Below, piece after piece: positions 31,709-39,259 of a stretch of DNA of 54,553 bases. The notes beneath the pieces were generated by a model. The model made no database searches. It saw only the letters and a list, made by a program, of their open reading frames with translations, and was not told the DNA's origin. Position numbers and translations under genes: made by a program. Location of the stretch: the IMG/VR virus record IMGVR_UViG_3300050821_005055, positions 1 to 54,553 of that record, one strand, 5' to 3'. This DNA comes from a virus. Each line of letters begins with the position of its first letter. Within the stretch, counting starts at the first letter, position 1.

Positions 31709-31900
31709 ATGCTGGTTACATTGCTGGTCGGTGTGATCGTGGCAGGTTTGATTTACTACCTGCTGACCATGTTGCCCATCCCGCAGCCGTTCAAGAACGT
31801 GGTGATGATTATTTTCATCATCATCTGCATCATCTGGCTGCTTTCCTTCACCGGGCTTCTTGGAGGGCCGTATTGGGGTGGGGGACATCGGCTGCCATGA
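31709..31900 (+). CDS. Two-span holin candidate (63 aa)
   Basis: MLVTLLVGVIVAGLIYYLLT and NVVMIIFIIICIIWLLSFTG are two strong membrane spans joined by the turn MLPIPQPFK. The pattern, with an aromatic and Pro turn, matches a widespread family of small phage holins. GGTAGGAT lies upstream. It ends on the ATGA overlap with the next gene. Confidence 0.7.
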   Translation: MLVTLLVGVIVAGLIYYLLTMLPIPQPFKNVVMIIFIIICIIWLLSFTGLLGGPYWGGGHRLP

Positions 31901-32331
31901 ACAGAGAAGATAAGGCGCTCGAGCGCATCGCGGGAGCGATCGAGGATTTCGTAAAGTTCATCAAGGGGTTTCTTGCTGTACAGGCTTCTGGGTTCAAAAT
32001 CTATCAAATTATCGGAGGCATCATGCAGGCTGATATCAGAGGAATCGTAAAAGGGGCGGTTGGCACCTTCACGGGCGTACCGACTCCGGCAGGCGGTCTC
32101 ACCACGGGCGTTCCGACATGGAGTTCGGACGACCCGAATACCACTCTCACGCCTTCTGCGGACGGGAGTTCGGTGTCGGTGGCGACGTCGGCTACGGATA
32201 CAGCGGCTTCGTTCAATCTCACGCAAAGCGGCGCGGACGGCGCGGGCAAGCCGATCAGTTCGACCGTGAACGTGCCTCTGACGGGCGCGGGTCCGGTGCA
32301 AGCGGTTGGCTTCGATATCAAGCAGATTTAG
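31897..32331 (+). CDS. Protein with helical head and Ig-like domain (144 aa)
   Basis: ATG 31897 overlaps the holin stop. The N-terminal 45 residues are helical (ALERIAGAIEDFVKFIKGFL). Residues about 60-140 form an Ig-like beta domain (GVPTWSSDDPNTTLTPSADG, then TAASFNLTQSGADGAGK). Ig-like domains in phages often decorate virions and bind carbohydrate weakly. It is the last sizeable gene of the rightward operon. Confidence 0.6.
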   Translation: MNREDKALERIAGAIEDFVKFIKGFLAVQASGFKIYQIIGGIMQADIRGIVKGAVGTFTGVPTPAGGLTTGVPTWSSDDPNTTLTPSADGSSVSVATSATDTAASFNLTQSGADGAGKPISSTVNVPLTGAGPVQAVGFDIKQI

Positions 32332-32355
32332 TGCTCTCTCCGAAGTGCCCCGAAG

Positions 32356-32387
32356 GGGACTATCGCCACTACCACGGCGGTAGTCCC
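32356..32387 (+). terminator. 12-bp hairpin closing the late operon
   Basis: GGGACTATCGCC (32356-32367) pairs fully with GGCGGTAGTCCC (32376-32387) around an 8-base loop, with one G-T pair. A pyrimidine run TCTCTCCT follows. It lies where two operons converge, so it may stop transcription in both directions. Confidence 0.7.
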
Positions 32388-32395
32388 TCTCTCCT

Positions 32396-32512
32396 ATGTT
32401 CAAACTTACCAAAACGGTATTCGTGTGGGTGCTGGCCTCGGCTATCGTAGGCGGGCTGCTAGGTGCAGGACTCGGATTGCTTGCAAAATGGGAGTTAGGA
32501 ACGTGGAGTTAG
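32396..32512 (+). CDS. Tiny glycine-zipper membrane protein (38 aa)
   Basis: MFKLTKTVFVWVLASAIVGG, then LLGAGLGLLAKW: a single span with Gly every 3-4 residues. No good SD, and it lies after the terminator hairpin. Its last four bases overlap the convergent methyltransferase. Only moderately supported. Confidence 0.4.
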   Translation: MFKLTKTVFVWVLASAIVGGLLGAGLGLLAKWELGTWS

Positions 32513-33537
32513 AAGGCTAGGACTTCCTGACTCAGCCGCTTTGCTGCTATCTCGCAGTACTTCTCTTCGATTTCTATGCCGACTCCTCGAGAGTGGTTTT
32601 TCTTCGCCACAAGTAGGGTTGTTCCAGTTCCCGCGAAAGGGTCAAGCACGCAGTCCCCGGGCCCGGCGCCCGCCAGAATGCACGGCAGAATCAATTCCTC
32701 TGGATAGGTTGCTGTGTGGTCGCCTTCACCTTGCGCTGGAACGACGGTCCAAACTGTTCGCTTGTTGCGCTCTGTCACCGGCAAGCAGACCGCAGTCTCA
32801 AAACTCGGATTACTTTTCTCTATGCCAGGTGTCCCGGCTGCTGCCTTGCGCCCAACCGCTTTCATCGGGCCATTCGTTTTCGCTCCGCCGTTCGCGCGAT
32901 GTGAGCCAATTTGTGCCGCGAGATTATGACTGAGACGCATGTGCGTGTTTTTGCTGACTGGCTCGAGCGTGGCTTCCTGGTTGTAGTAATACTTCTCGGA
33001 CCGGGAAAGCAAAAAGATGTATTCATGCGCTCCGGTAGGGCGGTCAGTAACCGACTCAGGCATCGTATTCGGCTTACTCCAAATGATGTCGCGCCGCAGA
33101 TACCAGCCATCCTCCTGAAGCCGAAAGGCGAGACGCCAGGGTAGACCGATGAGGTCTTTCTTTTTCAGATTCCAGCACGCGGGAGGCTTTCGATCTCGAG
33201 GACCGCCGCATACCGCAGAGTGGTTGTAATCTTGCGAGATTCCGCCGCCGCCCCATCCGTGACCGCCCGCAGCGTAAGTATCGCCACAGTTCACCCACAG
33301 CGTTCCGTCCTCCGCAAGAATCCTTTGCACGTCCAAAAATATCGCACCGAGTTTTTCCAGCCATTCCGCCGGCGTCTCTTCCTGACCGATGCCTTCGGCC
33401 TCTCCGTAATCGCGGAGTCCCCAATAAGGCGGGGAAGTCACGCAACAGCGAATAGAATCACTCTCCAGCGTCGGCAGCACTTCTCTGCAATCTCCGTGGT
33501 AGATGGTGATGCCCGCGTGGGAATAGTACGGCTTCAC
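32509..33537 (-). CDS. DNA methyltransferase, beta class (342 aa)
   Basis: Motif IV TSPPYW (residues 34-39) comes before motif I VLDPFAGTGTTLLVA (about 295-309), the order of the beta class. TSPPYW is most typical of N4-cytosine enzymes, though N6-adenine is possible. GTLWVNCGDTYAAG and RRDIIWSKPN are further conserved blocks; the middle region (about 175-265) should hold the target-recognition part. No paired restriction gene is present, so it probably shields phage DNA from host restriction. Starts GTGA over the protease stop. Last gene of the leftward operon. Confidence 0.88.
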   Translation of the reverse strand: MKPYYSHAGITIYHGDCREVLPTLESDSIRCCVTSPPYWGLRDYGEAEGIGQEETPAEWLEKLGAIFLDVQRILAEDGTLWVNCGDTYAAGGHGWGGGGISQDYNHSAVCGGPRDRKPPACWNLKKKDLIGLPWRLAFRLQEDGWYLRRDIIWSKPNTMPESVTDRPTGAHEYIFLLSRSEKYYYNQEATLEPVSKNTHMRLSHNLAAQIGSHRANGGAKTNGPMKAVGRKAAAGTPGIEKSNPSFETAVCLPVTERNKRTVWTVVPAQGEGDHTATYPEELILPCILAGAGPGDCVLDPFAGTGTTLLVAKKNHSRGVGIEIEEKYCEIAAKRLSQEVLAF

Positions 33538-34319
33538 TTACGCTTGCCCATTAATCCGAGGTCGGCAAGTAACTCTTGGACGCCAAACCCGACCGGAGTG
33601 ACGCCTTTGTTGTTGAAAATGTCAGGAGAGAGCACGGCATAGACTTCCGTGAAGTATTTCATGAAGAACGCCCAAGTCATCTTCTGGACATGCCCCCAGG
33701 TGATGCAGTAGAGGTATTGAGAGTCGTATCCAACGATATAAACGCAGTGGCCGCCTTGGATGCCTCCGTCGTTCGCAACAACGTCCCACGGCTGTCCTGC
33801 GTTGAATTGGTCCATCGCCACGGCTGGGAAGTCGAATCCAGCATCCACCCCGATGAAGAGATAGATGGCCTGGCACACCTGCTCCTGATTCGAGAGATTG
33901 ACGGCCGCGTAGCCTAGGATCTTGCGGCCAAGCATTCCTACGTTCCGGCGATAATTGAGCGCATCCAGCATCACAGTGCCTTGGTCTGTGGACGGATCGG
34001 CGGGGTTATAGCCGGTGATTGCGGAATAGTCCGCGATAATCTGCCCGTCCGAGGCGATGAACTCGTCGCCATCGTAGGCCGTCCACAACATCACTTCATG
34101 CCCTGCTGCAGCGATCACGCAATCGCCTACGGTATCGTTCTTCATCATCGGCCAGAAAGCAATCTTGCCCTCCCAGTGCTTTACTGCCGGTGGAATGGGC
34201 GGAGCTCCTGCAGGAACGTAGTCCGCGAGGAGAATGGTGCGTGGGTCGTGGCGCCGGGGCTTCTTCCCAAGCATTCCTGCTTTGCGCGGCGGTCTCTGCC
34301 CGAACATTAGGTCAGTCAT
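33534..34319 (-). CDS. Papain-like cysteine peptidase (261 aa)
   Basis: MKNDTVGDCVIAAAGHEVML gives the nucleophile C67 at the start of a helix. GGHCVYIVGYDSQYLYCITWG gives H191 and the W-G that follows the third catalytic position. The usual Asn before W-G is replaced (T-W-G), so activity needs testing. No signal peptide. ATG 34319 has GGAGG upstream. It overlaps the phosphatase gene and lies next to the methyltransferase, forming one accessory cassette. Confidence 0.7.
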   Translation of the reverse strand: MTDLMFGQRPPRKAGMLGKKPRRHDPRTILLADYVPAGAPPIPPAVKHWEGKIAFWPMMKNDTVGDCVIAAAGHEVMLWTAYDGDEFIASDGQIIADYSAITGYNPADPSTDQGTVMLDALNYRRNVGMLGRKILGYAAVNLSNQEQVCQAIYLFIGVDAGFDFPAVAMDQFNAGQPWDVVANDGGIQGGHCVYIVGYDSQYLYCITWGHVQKMTWAFFMKYFTEVYAVLSPDIFNNKGVTPVGFGVQELLADLGLMGKRK

Positions 34320-34752
34320 CCATCCCTCCAAAAATCTCCCAAGTCTTGTTCAATCCCGCATTCAGCGGCCAGCCACGATAACCCAATTTCTTTGCCTCCG
34401 CCCAAGCATCGGCCCTTGTCCAGTTGTAGACCTTGACCCGGTAACACGCAATGATAAGCCCGGTACGGTCCTGTCCATGCTCGCAGTGAACCAGGCAGGG
34501 CTTCGGCGCTGCAGCAATCTCTCTCAGGATGGTGTCTATCAGCCCTTTGGGACGGAGACCTGTGAAATAAATCTCCTTGAATGAGATGGGAATGGAAATG
34601 ACCGGAACAGGAGTGAGTTCCGCCATCTCCTTCTGGTCCTCGGCTAACCCCTCGAGCGAAACGACCGATTTGAAGAAGGCTTTGATGCCAGCGAAGTCAG
34701 GGGCTCCCGGTCGAGAGCCCCTCCAGACGGTGAGATCAACGGGCAGAAGCAC
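34312..34752 (-). CDS. Dual-specificity/tyrosine-type phosphatase (146 aa)
   Basis: The P-loop VHCEHGQDRTG (C90 to R96, C-x5-R then T/S) is the diagnostic signature of cysteine phosphatases. An upstream segment (VWRGSRPGAPDFAGIK) matches the N-terminal 'RGSRP' block of DSP-like enzymes in phages and bacteria. The general acid is probably in the segment before the P-loop. It could act on phosphoproteins or phosphoinositide-like or nucleotide substrates. GTG start overlaps the previous gene's stop. Confidence 0.85.
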   Translation of the reverse strand: MLLPVDLTVWRGSRPGAPDFAGIKAFFKSVVSLEGLAEDQKEMAELTPVPVISIPISFKEIYFTGLRPKGLIDTILREIAAAPKPCLVHCEHGQDRTGLIIACYRVKVYNWTRADAWAEAKKLGYRGWPLNAGLNKTWEIFGGMDD

Positions 34753-35423
34753 TACAACTTTTCCCAGAAGGACAGTTTCAATCGTGCGGACGGAGGAATG
34801 ACTACCCCTGCGCTCGGTCCACCATCGAGAACGCTGTTGAAATCACGCTTGAAAGCGCGCCGGGTACGATCCTTCGGAATAACTACGGCAGTGGTGCTTC
34901 CTACGAGGAAGGTATGTCCGAGTACGACAGTGCGCTTGAGGCTCGAAGCCGCCGGCAACTGATTCATGAATGCCGCAATCGTCGAGAGCACGACCTGGGC
35001 GATGCCTACGATGATAGCGAGCAAGCCTCCGGAGACGTTGAGTGAGGCGAGAAAATTCTTAAAATTGTCCACCACGTCCTTGAACGCCGTTTCGATCTTG
35101 GCGAGAGCGCCGACCGGAGCGGGAACTGTGCTCTGATACTCCTTGATTGCTCCAGTGAGAGCGGTGAGTCCTGCTTCGATGAGACTGACGTACACTTGAA
35201 GACCGGGAATGAGGATGACTCCGTTTGCCGCAAGTACAGCGAGAATAGAATTCACTGCGGCCTCTCCAACGGGAATCCAGTTCAAAATATCGTTGAACAC
35301 GCTGCCGCATCCTGCTTCCATCTCTGCTACGCCCAAGAGTGCCGCACCTTGGGCCAGCCGAAGCCCTACGACGGTTAAAGCGGCTCTCTGTATGAATGGC
35401 CTTCTGTCTAGTTGGATTTGCAT
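34752..35423 (-). CDS. Exported or membrane-anchored protein with Tat-like leader (223 aa)
   Basis: The leader reads MQIQLDRRPFIQRAALTVVG: a twin arginine followed by x-F-I, then a hydrophobic stretch to about residue 33, then EAGC39GS, which could be a weak lipobox. Later there is a second hydrophobic region (GLLAIIVGIAQVVLSTIAAF, about 130-150). The rest is helical. AAAGGAGCG precedes the ATG. It may sit in the envelope as partner or substrate of the neighbouring phosphatase and protease; that is inference. Confidence 0.6.
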   Translation of the reverse strand: MQIQLDRRPFIQRAALTVVGLRLAQGAALLGVAEMEAGCGSVFNDILNWIPVGEAAVNSILAVLAANGVILIPGLQVYVSLIEAGLTALTGAIKEYQSTVPAPVGALAKIETAFKDVVDNFKNFLASLNVSGGLLAIIVGIAQVVLSTIAAFMNQLPAASSLKRTVVLGHTFLVGSTTAVVIPKDRTRRAFKRDFNSVLDGGPSAGVVIPPSARLKLSFWEKL

Positions 35424-35450
35424 TATTCGCTCCTTTCGGTAAGCCTACTC

Positions 35451-35645
35451 TCAAAACAACTTCGGTTCACGCTTTTCTTTCTCAGCCTGCTCTTTGCGTT
35501 TCAACTGTGCCTTGGTGAATTCTTGGGCGTGGTGCTCGAGGCAGTGGGCCAGTCTGCCATCGAACACCCGATGCTGTGTTGTCCGGCCACAGGTCTTACA
35601 CCAGTAGGGTGCCTCAGTCGTGTCTTTAGGGTAGTGATGCGGCAC
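35451..35645 (-). CDS. Small zinc-finger protein (64 aa)
   Basis: WCKTCGRTTQHRVFDGRLAH then CLEHHAQEF gives a C2-CH type zinc site, followed by a basic helix (KAQLKRKEQAEKEKREPKL). Typical of small phage early proteins; function unknown. Confidence 0.65.
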   Translation of the reverse strand: MPHHYPKDTTEAPYWCKTCGRTTQHRVFDGRLAHCLEHHAQEFTKAQLKRKEQAEKEKREPKLF

Positions 35646-35648
35646 GGC

Positions 35649-36275
35649 TCAGTCCGATGCTTCTTCCTCTTCTCCGAACGCCATTTGCGATTCCTTCATG
35701 GAGATCCAGAGCGTTTCATCGAAATTGTTGTGGCAGAAGCGGTCCACGTCGTCAGTGTAGGCGGTTAAGAACCTCATCTGCAGGCGGATGACCTTCCTCT
35801 CTTTTCCTTTACCCTTCTGGGTGACCCGGGAGATTACTGCGCGCGGCATCGCTGCGACTACTTCGAGGTCCACAGCAGCATCCGGAGCGATCGAGAGTTC
35901 AAGGTTTTGTGAACCCATACCAGAGGGTTCCGTTCGCTTCACAGAGCCCTTCTTGAAGTGACGCCACTCATCCTCGACTTCCCGCGGGAGCCGACCTTCG
36001 TGGGCTTCCTCGAGCTCGAGCGAGAAGTCCATGAATACTACGGCGTTTCTGTCCTTACTGCGGTCAGGGACGAATCTGACGAAGTGCACAGCCATCTTAC
36101 CGTGCTGAACGGCCGGCGTGGGCTGCTTCGGTACGGTCAAGAGTTCCGGTTGCTCGGCTTCCTTCTTCACTGGCTTATCGAAGTCCTCTTCCGGGTCGAT
36201 CTTCGGGCCCACACCACGCTTGCCAGTGCGCTTCGGTGCTTTTGTCGGAAGATGCGCTTTAGCTTTCTTGCTCAA
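35649..36275 (-). CDS. Hypothetical early protein with basic tail region (208 aa)
   Basis: The first 55 residues are Lys/Pro-rich and disordered (MSKKAKAHLPTKAPKRTGKR). The rest looks like one alpha/beta domain (HFVRFVPDRSKDRNAVVFMD, LELSIAPDAAVDLEVVAAMP). It ends in an acidic tail, SQMAFGEEEEASD, as seen in ssDNA-binding proteins, which would suit the replication operon; I cannot confirm an OB fold by eye. Confidence 0.6.
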   Translation of the reverse strand: MSKKAKAHLPTKAPKRTGKRGVGPKIDPEEDFDKPVKKEAEQPELLTVPKQPTPAVQHGKMAVHFVRFVPDRSKDRNAVVFMDFSLELEEAHEGRLPREVEDEWRHFKKGSVKRTEPSGMGSQNLELSIAPDAAVDLEVVAAMPRAVISRVTQKGKGKERKVIRLQMRFLTAYTDDVDRFCHNNFDETLWISMKESQMAFGEEEEASD

Positions 36276-36378
36276 CGGCGGCCTCCTTTGTCTCCACAGG
36301 GCCGTGATCCTCCGGTGGTTCAGGTGGCTGTGGTTGCGGTGCTGGCTTCTGCTTCTTGTCTTTCTTTTGTTTCTTCAT
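36259..36378 (-). CDS. Lys/Pro-rich microprotein (39 aa)
   Basis: AGGAGAGTAACC before ATG 36378. Reads MKKQKKDKKQKPAPQPQPPE and ends TKEAAVEQES: a basic block followed by a proline block and an acidic end. It overlaps the next gene by 17 bases. Unlikely to fold on its own. Confidence 0.5.
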   Translation of the reverse strand: MKKQKKDKKQKPAPQPQPPEPPEDHGPVETKEAAVEQES

Positions 36379-36412
36379 GGTTACTCTCCTCGTTTTAGAA
36401 TGGGCCTGACTG

Positions 36413-36628
36413 CTAAAACTGGATACTTCCATCTACGTCCGGTTGAACACAGATAATCTTTTCAACCGTGTCATACACAAGTAGACCTCGCGTATTGCCT
36501 ACTGCTCTTTGCTTTCTGACTTCTGCGCGGGCATCTTCAAGGTCGTCCGTGTCCAATACCTTCACATACTGCAACCCCCAAGTGCCGTGAATGGGCTTGT
36601 TATATCCGACCTCGTATCGTCCGCTCAC
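36413..36628 (-). CDS. Hypothetical protein (71 aa)
   Basis: Start set at GTG 36628, which overlaps the previous stop (GTGA) and has GGAG upstream; the longer frame from 36667 lacks support. Compact alpha/beta sequence (GRYEVGYNKPIHGTWGLQYV, then RGLLVYDTVEKIICVQPDVD). Function unknown. Confidence 0.6.
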   Translation of the reverse strand: MSGRYEVGYNKPIHGTWGLQYVKVLDTDDLEDARAEVRKQRAVGNTRGLLVYDTVEKIICVQPDVDGSIQF

Positions 36629-36816
36629 GGCTGCTCCGGCTGGCGCAAGTTTCTGTCGTGAACCCACATCTCCACATCACTTTCAAGTTGCATCGGCAAC
36701 CGAACCTTTGTGAGCCTGACTTTGTAGAGCCGCTTATCGGCCCAATGAGCGTCGATCACTGTTGCTCGCACCATTACTTCATCGCCTTCAGTCGCAAATA
36801 CATTCGGTTCGCTCAT
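36625..36816 (-). CDS. Hypothetical small beta protein (63 aa)
   Basis: EGDEVMVRATVIDAHWADKR and LYKVRLTKVRLPMQLESDVE suggest a small OB- or SH3-like beta barrel. It follows a terminator-like hairpin, so it may be driven separately. Function unknown. Confidence 0.6.
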   Translation of the reverse strand: MSEPNVFATEGDEVMVRATVIDAHWADKRLYKVRLTKVRLPMQLESDVEMWVHDRNLRQPEQP

Positions 36817-36835
36817 TGCATTCTCCTAAAACCGG

Positions 36836-36878
36836 GAGGGGCTGTCGCGTCTACACGCCTTGCCCTTAACAGCCCCTC
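36836..36878 (-). terminator. Terminator-like hairpin inside the leftward operon
   Basis: ACAGCCCCTC (36869-36878) pairs with GAGGGGCTGT (36836-36845), a 10-bp stem with a 23-base loop. On the minus strand it is followed by CCGGTTTTAG. It lies between the 36914 and 36816 genes and may attenuate expression of the distal cassette. Confidence 0.6.
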
Positions 36879-36913
36879 TGCGCGCGTCGTTTTGCCTTTA
36901 TAGGAAATCGCGC

Positions 36914-37393
36914 TCAAATCGGAATCTCTTCGTCTTCCTCTTGCGGGCAATCCTCTTCGTGTCCCACTTCGGGATTACCGCCACAGCACTCAAATACCCG
37001 TTGCGCTGGAGTCTCTAAGAGTTTTGTGTTGTCCGGCATCTCCAAGAGTATCAACGGACGCCGCAAGAGACTCTCGATCGCTTTCCGTGCCGTCGCCTCA
37101 GTGCATGGCGTGATGGAGTAGATTGCTCCGGGACCGATAAGCCGCGTCTTCGCCGGCGACGCTGGCCGCTTGACCTTCGCGCCAGCGGGAGCCCACCGTG
37201 TCCCTTTATCCCCTTCGCTGGCGTATTCAGGAGACTCTAGGACGTACTCCCGCTCAGGAAGCTCCGGAGTGTCACAACGGAAGAGAACGGCTGCTCCGTA
37301 GGCTTCTGTGGTGACAAACCCTACTTCCTTGGCGTGCCCAAACATCTCGACTACTGCCCAACCCTCAAAGGTTCCTGTCTTTGGTTCCGTCAT
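36914..37393 (-). CDS. Hypothetical early protein (159 aa)
   Basis: TGATG overlap with the gene before it. FEGWAVVEMFGHAKEVGFVT, then GAAVLFRCDTPELPEREYVL, then PGAIYSITPCTEATARKAIE. The tail VFECCGGNPEVGHEEDCPQE is Cys/Glu-rich. I do not recognise a named family; the 'GWAVVE.FGH....G' opening recurs in phage genomes. Confidence 0.65.
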   Translation of the reverse strand: MTEPKTGTFEGWAVVEMFGHAKEVGFVTTEAYGAAVLFRCDTPELPEREYVLESPEYASEGDKGTRWAPAGAKVKRPASPAKTRLIGPGAIYSITPCTEATARKAIESLLRRPLILLEMPDNTKLLETPAQRVFECCGGNPEVGHEEDCPQEEDEEIPI

Positions 37394-37560
37394 CGGTATC
37401 TCCCGTAATCGTCTTCTCTGGCTGACTCTTGAGCTTCTTCATCCATCTGGCGGTACATAGCCCTAACTTCCCGAGAACATTCAGACTCGCCGCACGATTC
37501 AGGCTCTCGCGGATTGTCTCGTCCTTCTCCAATGTCAGTGCCACACCAAGCACAGTGCAT
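37390..37560 (-). CDS. Small zinc-finger protein (56 aa)
   Basis: GGAGGGATAA precedes ATG 37560. MHCAWCGTDIGEGRDN and ESCGESECSREVRAM give two Cys pairs, then a charged helix ending EDDYGRYR. A 69-residue frame over the same bases (37365-37574) lacks this pattern and is a shadow. Ends TGATG into the next gene. Confidence 0.7.
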   Translation of the reverse strand: MHCAWCGTDIGEGRDNPREPESCGESECSREVRAMYRQMDEEAQESAREDDYGRYR

Positions 37561-37570
37561 TTATCCCTCC

Positions 37571-37741
37571 TCACAGGAAGTCTTCCTCTACTTCGTACTC
37601 TTTTACCTTCTCTCGTTCACTCTTCTGCAACCGACCTTTCGCGTATTCAATCGCCTGAGCCGCGGTCGGCGCGCTAAACTCGGTCTCAGGTACCGGGATC
37701 GTCCGAATTGCTCCGCTTTTGAATCTGACGATGACTTTCAC
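37571..37741 (-). CDS. Hypothetical small protein (56 aa)
   Basis: GTG 37741 overlaps the previous stop (GTGA) with AGAGGA upstream. Reads MKVIVRFKSGAIRTIPVPET, then TAAQAIEYAKGRLQKSEREK and an acidic end. It looks like a small beta-alpha unit. Function unknown. Confidence 0.6.
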   Translation of the reverse strand: MKVIVRFKSGAIRTIPVPETEFSAPTAAQAIEYAKGRLQKSEREKVKEYEVEEDFL

Positions 37742-38574
37742 AGTGGGGTCCTCTTGTAAGCGTTCTCCGCTTCTACCTTCTCAATCTCCCGCTTGTGAGC
37801 AAAGAATCGGCCAGGTACCTTGATACGGTTGGATTGGCAAATCTCTATTGCCCGTTCCATCGTGTCCGCCCAAGCGGTTCCGTCCTTGTGATTCTCGTAC
37901 TCCTGAGTCCAAATTTGTTTGAATTTAGGACCTCCGAAGGGTTGACATTCGAAGGAATTGAAGGCGGCGACGGTGGCGGCGGAGTCCCGCCTCTTCTCTC
38001 CATCTTCCTCTTCTCTTATCTTCTCTCCCTCTACTGGTAACTTCAGCGTGTTTTCGGGTGTAACTTCCTGCGCACTTTGTCGTGTTTTTGTGCGCACCTT
38101 TTCAGAACGGCTCAATTTCTGGCGTTGGTATTCAGACTGATATTTGTCCCAATTTGAGATACTTATAACGAAGCAATCAGAGGAAGGTTCATCGATTAAG
38201 ATGTGTCCGTGGCGTTCAAGGATTGTCAGGGCCTCGCGCAATCCCCCAGGCTGAAAACTGAGCACTCCGGCAAGGTAGGAGATAGGGTAGCCGATCTTCT
38301 TGTCGTTCTCTCCGACACCCGGGTAAATCATGCCCGGGAAGCGCGAACGTCCGGCGAGCGCGAGGAGGTCAACCCAGAGGAGCCTTTGTTCGGGAGTCAG
38401 TTCAAAGCGGGTAGTGCCGTCAAGCCATTCTCCAACCCAAAGTTTAACCCAATGGCGACGCGTAGTTTTATAGGACAAGAGCCCCTCCACAGAAGAGGCA
38501 GAGCGGAGTATCTGTGGTACTCCGCCCCGGTCCCACCGAAGCTGTAACACCTCGTGGGTGTGAGTGCAAAGCAT
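37738..38574 (-). CDS. Replisome-organiser-like replication initiator (278 aa)
   Basis: The N-terminal region, TRRHWVKLWVGEWLDGTTRF then LTPEQRLLWVDLLALAGRSR and IGYPISYLAGVL, matches the winged-helix replisome-organiser proteins of phages. These bind origin DNA and bring in the host helicase loader. A charged linker (about 150-200) leads to a DnaD-like helical end (KFKQIWTQEYENHKDGTAWA). ATG 38574 has GGAG upstream; a TTG at 38478 preceded by GAGGGG is an alternative. No phage helicase or polymerase is encoded, so host recruitment fits. Confidence 0.65.
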   Translation of the reverse strand: MLCTHTHEVLQLRWDRGGVPQILRSASSVEGLLSYKTTRRHWVKLWVGEWLDGTTRFELTPEQRLLWVDLLALAGRSRFPGMIYPGVGENDKKIGYPISYLAGVLSFQPGGLREALTILERHGHILIDEPSSDCFVISISNWDKYQSEYQRQKLSRSEKVRTKTRQSAQEVTPENTLKLPVEGEKIREEEDGEKRRDSAATVAAFNSFECQPFGGPKFKQIWTQEYENHKDGTAWADTMERAIEICQSNRIKVPGRFFAHKREIEKVEAENAYKRTPL

Positions 38575-38577
38575 AAT

Positions 38578-38745
38578 TTACTCCATGTCCTTCGTCAACC
38601 GGAGAAATTGGTTCTCCGCCTCAATAATGCAGACCGGGCAACCCTTCCCGTCGAACCACACAGTCTTGGGGTGGCGCGCGCAGGCCTTCAGTTGCTTCTC
38701 CTCCTGAATCGCCTCTCCGAGCTTCTCGCGTGAGTCGGTTTTCAT
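38578..38745 (-). CDS. Small zinc-binding protein (55 aa)
   Basis: ATG 38745 overlaps the previous stop (GATGA). KQLKACARHPKTVWFDGKGC then PVCIIEAENQFLRLT has C-x2-H ... C-x2-C spacing. The last codons supply the SD (GGAG) for the replication gene downstream. Function unknown. Confidence 0.6.
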   Translation of the reverse strand: MKTDSREKLGEAIQEEKQLKACARHPKTVWFDGKGCPVCIIEAENQFLRLTKDME

Positions 38746-38972
38746 CGGTTAAACTCCCTTCCGATACCTACGCAATCTGGCCAGTATTGGCACTCTTTCC
38801 CGATATAGTCACCGTGCGCTTGACAGGTTCCTCCGCGCTGGCATTCCCCTTCGTGGCGACGCGGGAGAACGCAAGAGAAGTACAGCGTCCCAGAGAGATG
38901 TTGAATCGGCCTGCCACACTTACCCGAAAGCGGATTGAACATTTGTAGAGGAAATTCGTCCAGTGCGTTCAT
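38742..38972 (-). CDS. Small Cys/His-rich protein (76 aa)
   Basis: GKCGRPIQHLSGTLYFSCVL, RHEGECQRGGTC and KECQYWPDC place about six cysteines and several histidines close together, enough for one or two metal sites. Function unknown. Confidence 0.6.
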   Translation of the reverse strand: MNALDEFPLQMFNPLSGKCGRPIQHLSGTLYFSCVLPRRHEGECQRGGTCQAHGDYIGKECQYWPDCVGIGREFNR

Positions 38973-39259
38973 CAGTCCGCTACCTCCACTTCGAAATGGA
39001 ATTCGTCAGGGTCGATACAGACGTCGGTGTGCTCGCACTTCCAGATATCGGTTGTCAACTTGTGGTCTGCGACCGCTTCCTCGTAAGTGACAAAACGGAC
39101 GAAACGTAAGGGCAGTCCAGCGTACATCTGTACTTCGCCAGGTCTGGGCTCGTTTGGTGCGTGCATGATGAATCTTCCAGAGCGCTCGATCGTGCGGCGA
39201 ATCAGGACTTGCGCGTCCTCGTCGCTCATCGTTTCTCCGGTTTCCATGTCTTCAATCAT
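38972..39259 (-). CDS. Hypothetical protein (95 aa)
   Basis: Start at ATG 39259 by the ATGA overlap with the small membrane gene; the longer frame from 39406 would read over it. MIEDMETGETMSDEDAQVLI then RRTIERSGRFIMHAPNEPRP and CEHTDVCIDPDEFHFEVEVA. Mixed alpha/beta, unknown function. Confidence 0.6.
   Translation of the reverse strand: MIEDMETGETMSDEDAQVLIRRTIERSGRFIMHAPNEPRPGEVQMYAGLPLRFVRFVTYEEAVADHKLTTDIWKCEHTDVCIDPDEFHFEVEVAD

Noticed and set aside
37365-37574. 69-residue minus-strand frame
   Set aside because: A neighbouring frame (37390-37560) has two CxxC pairs, a strong ribosome site and a TGATG overlap; that one is the gene.
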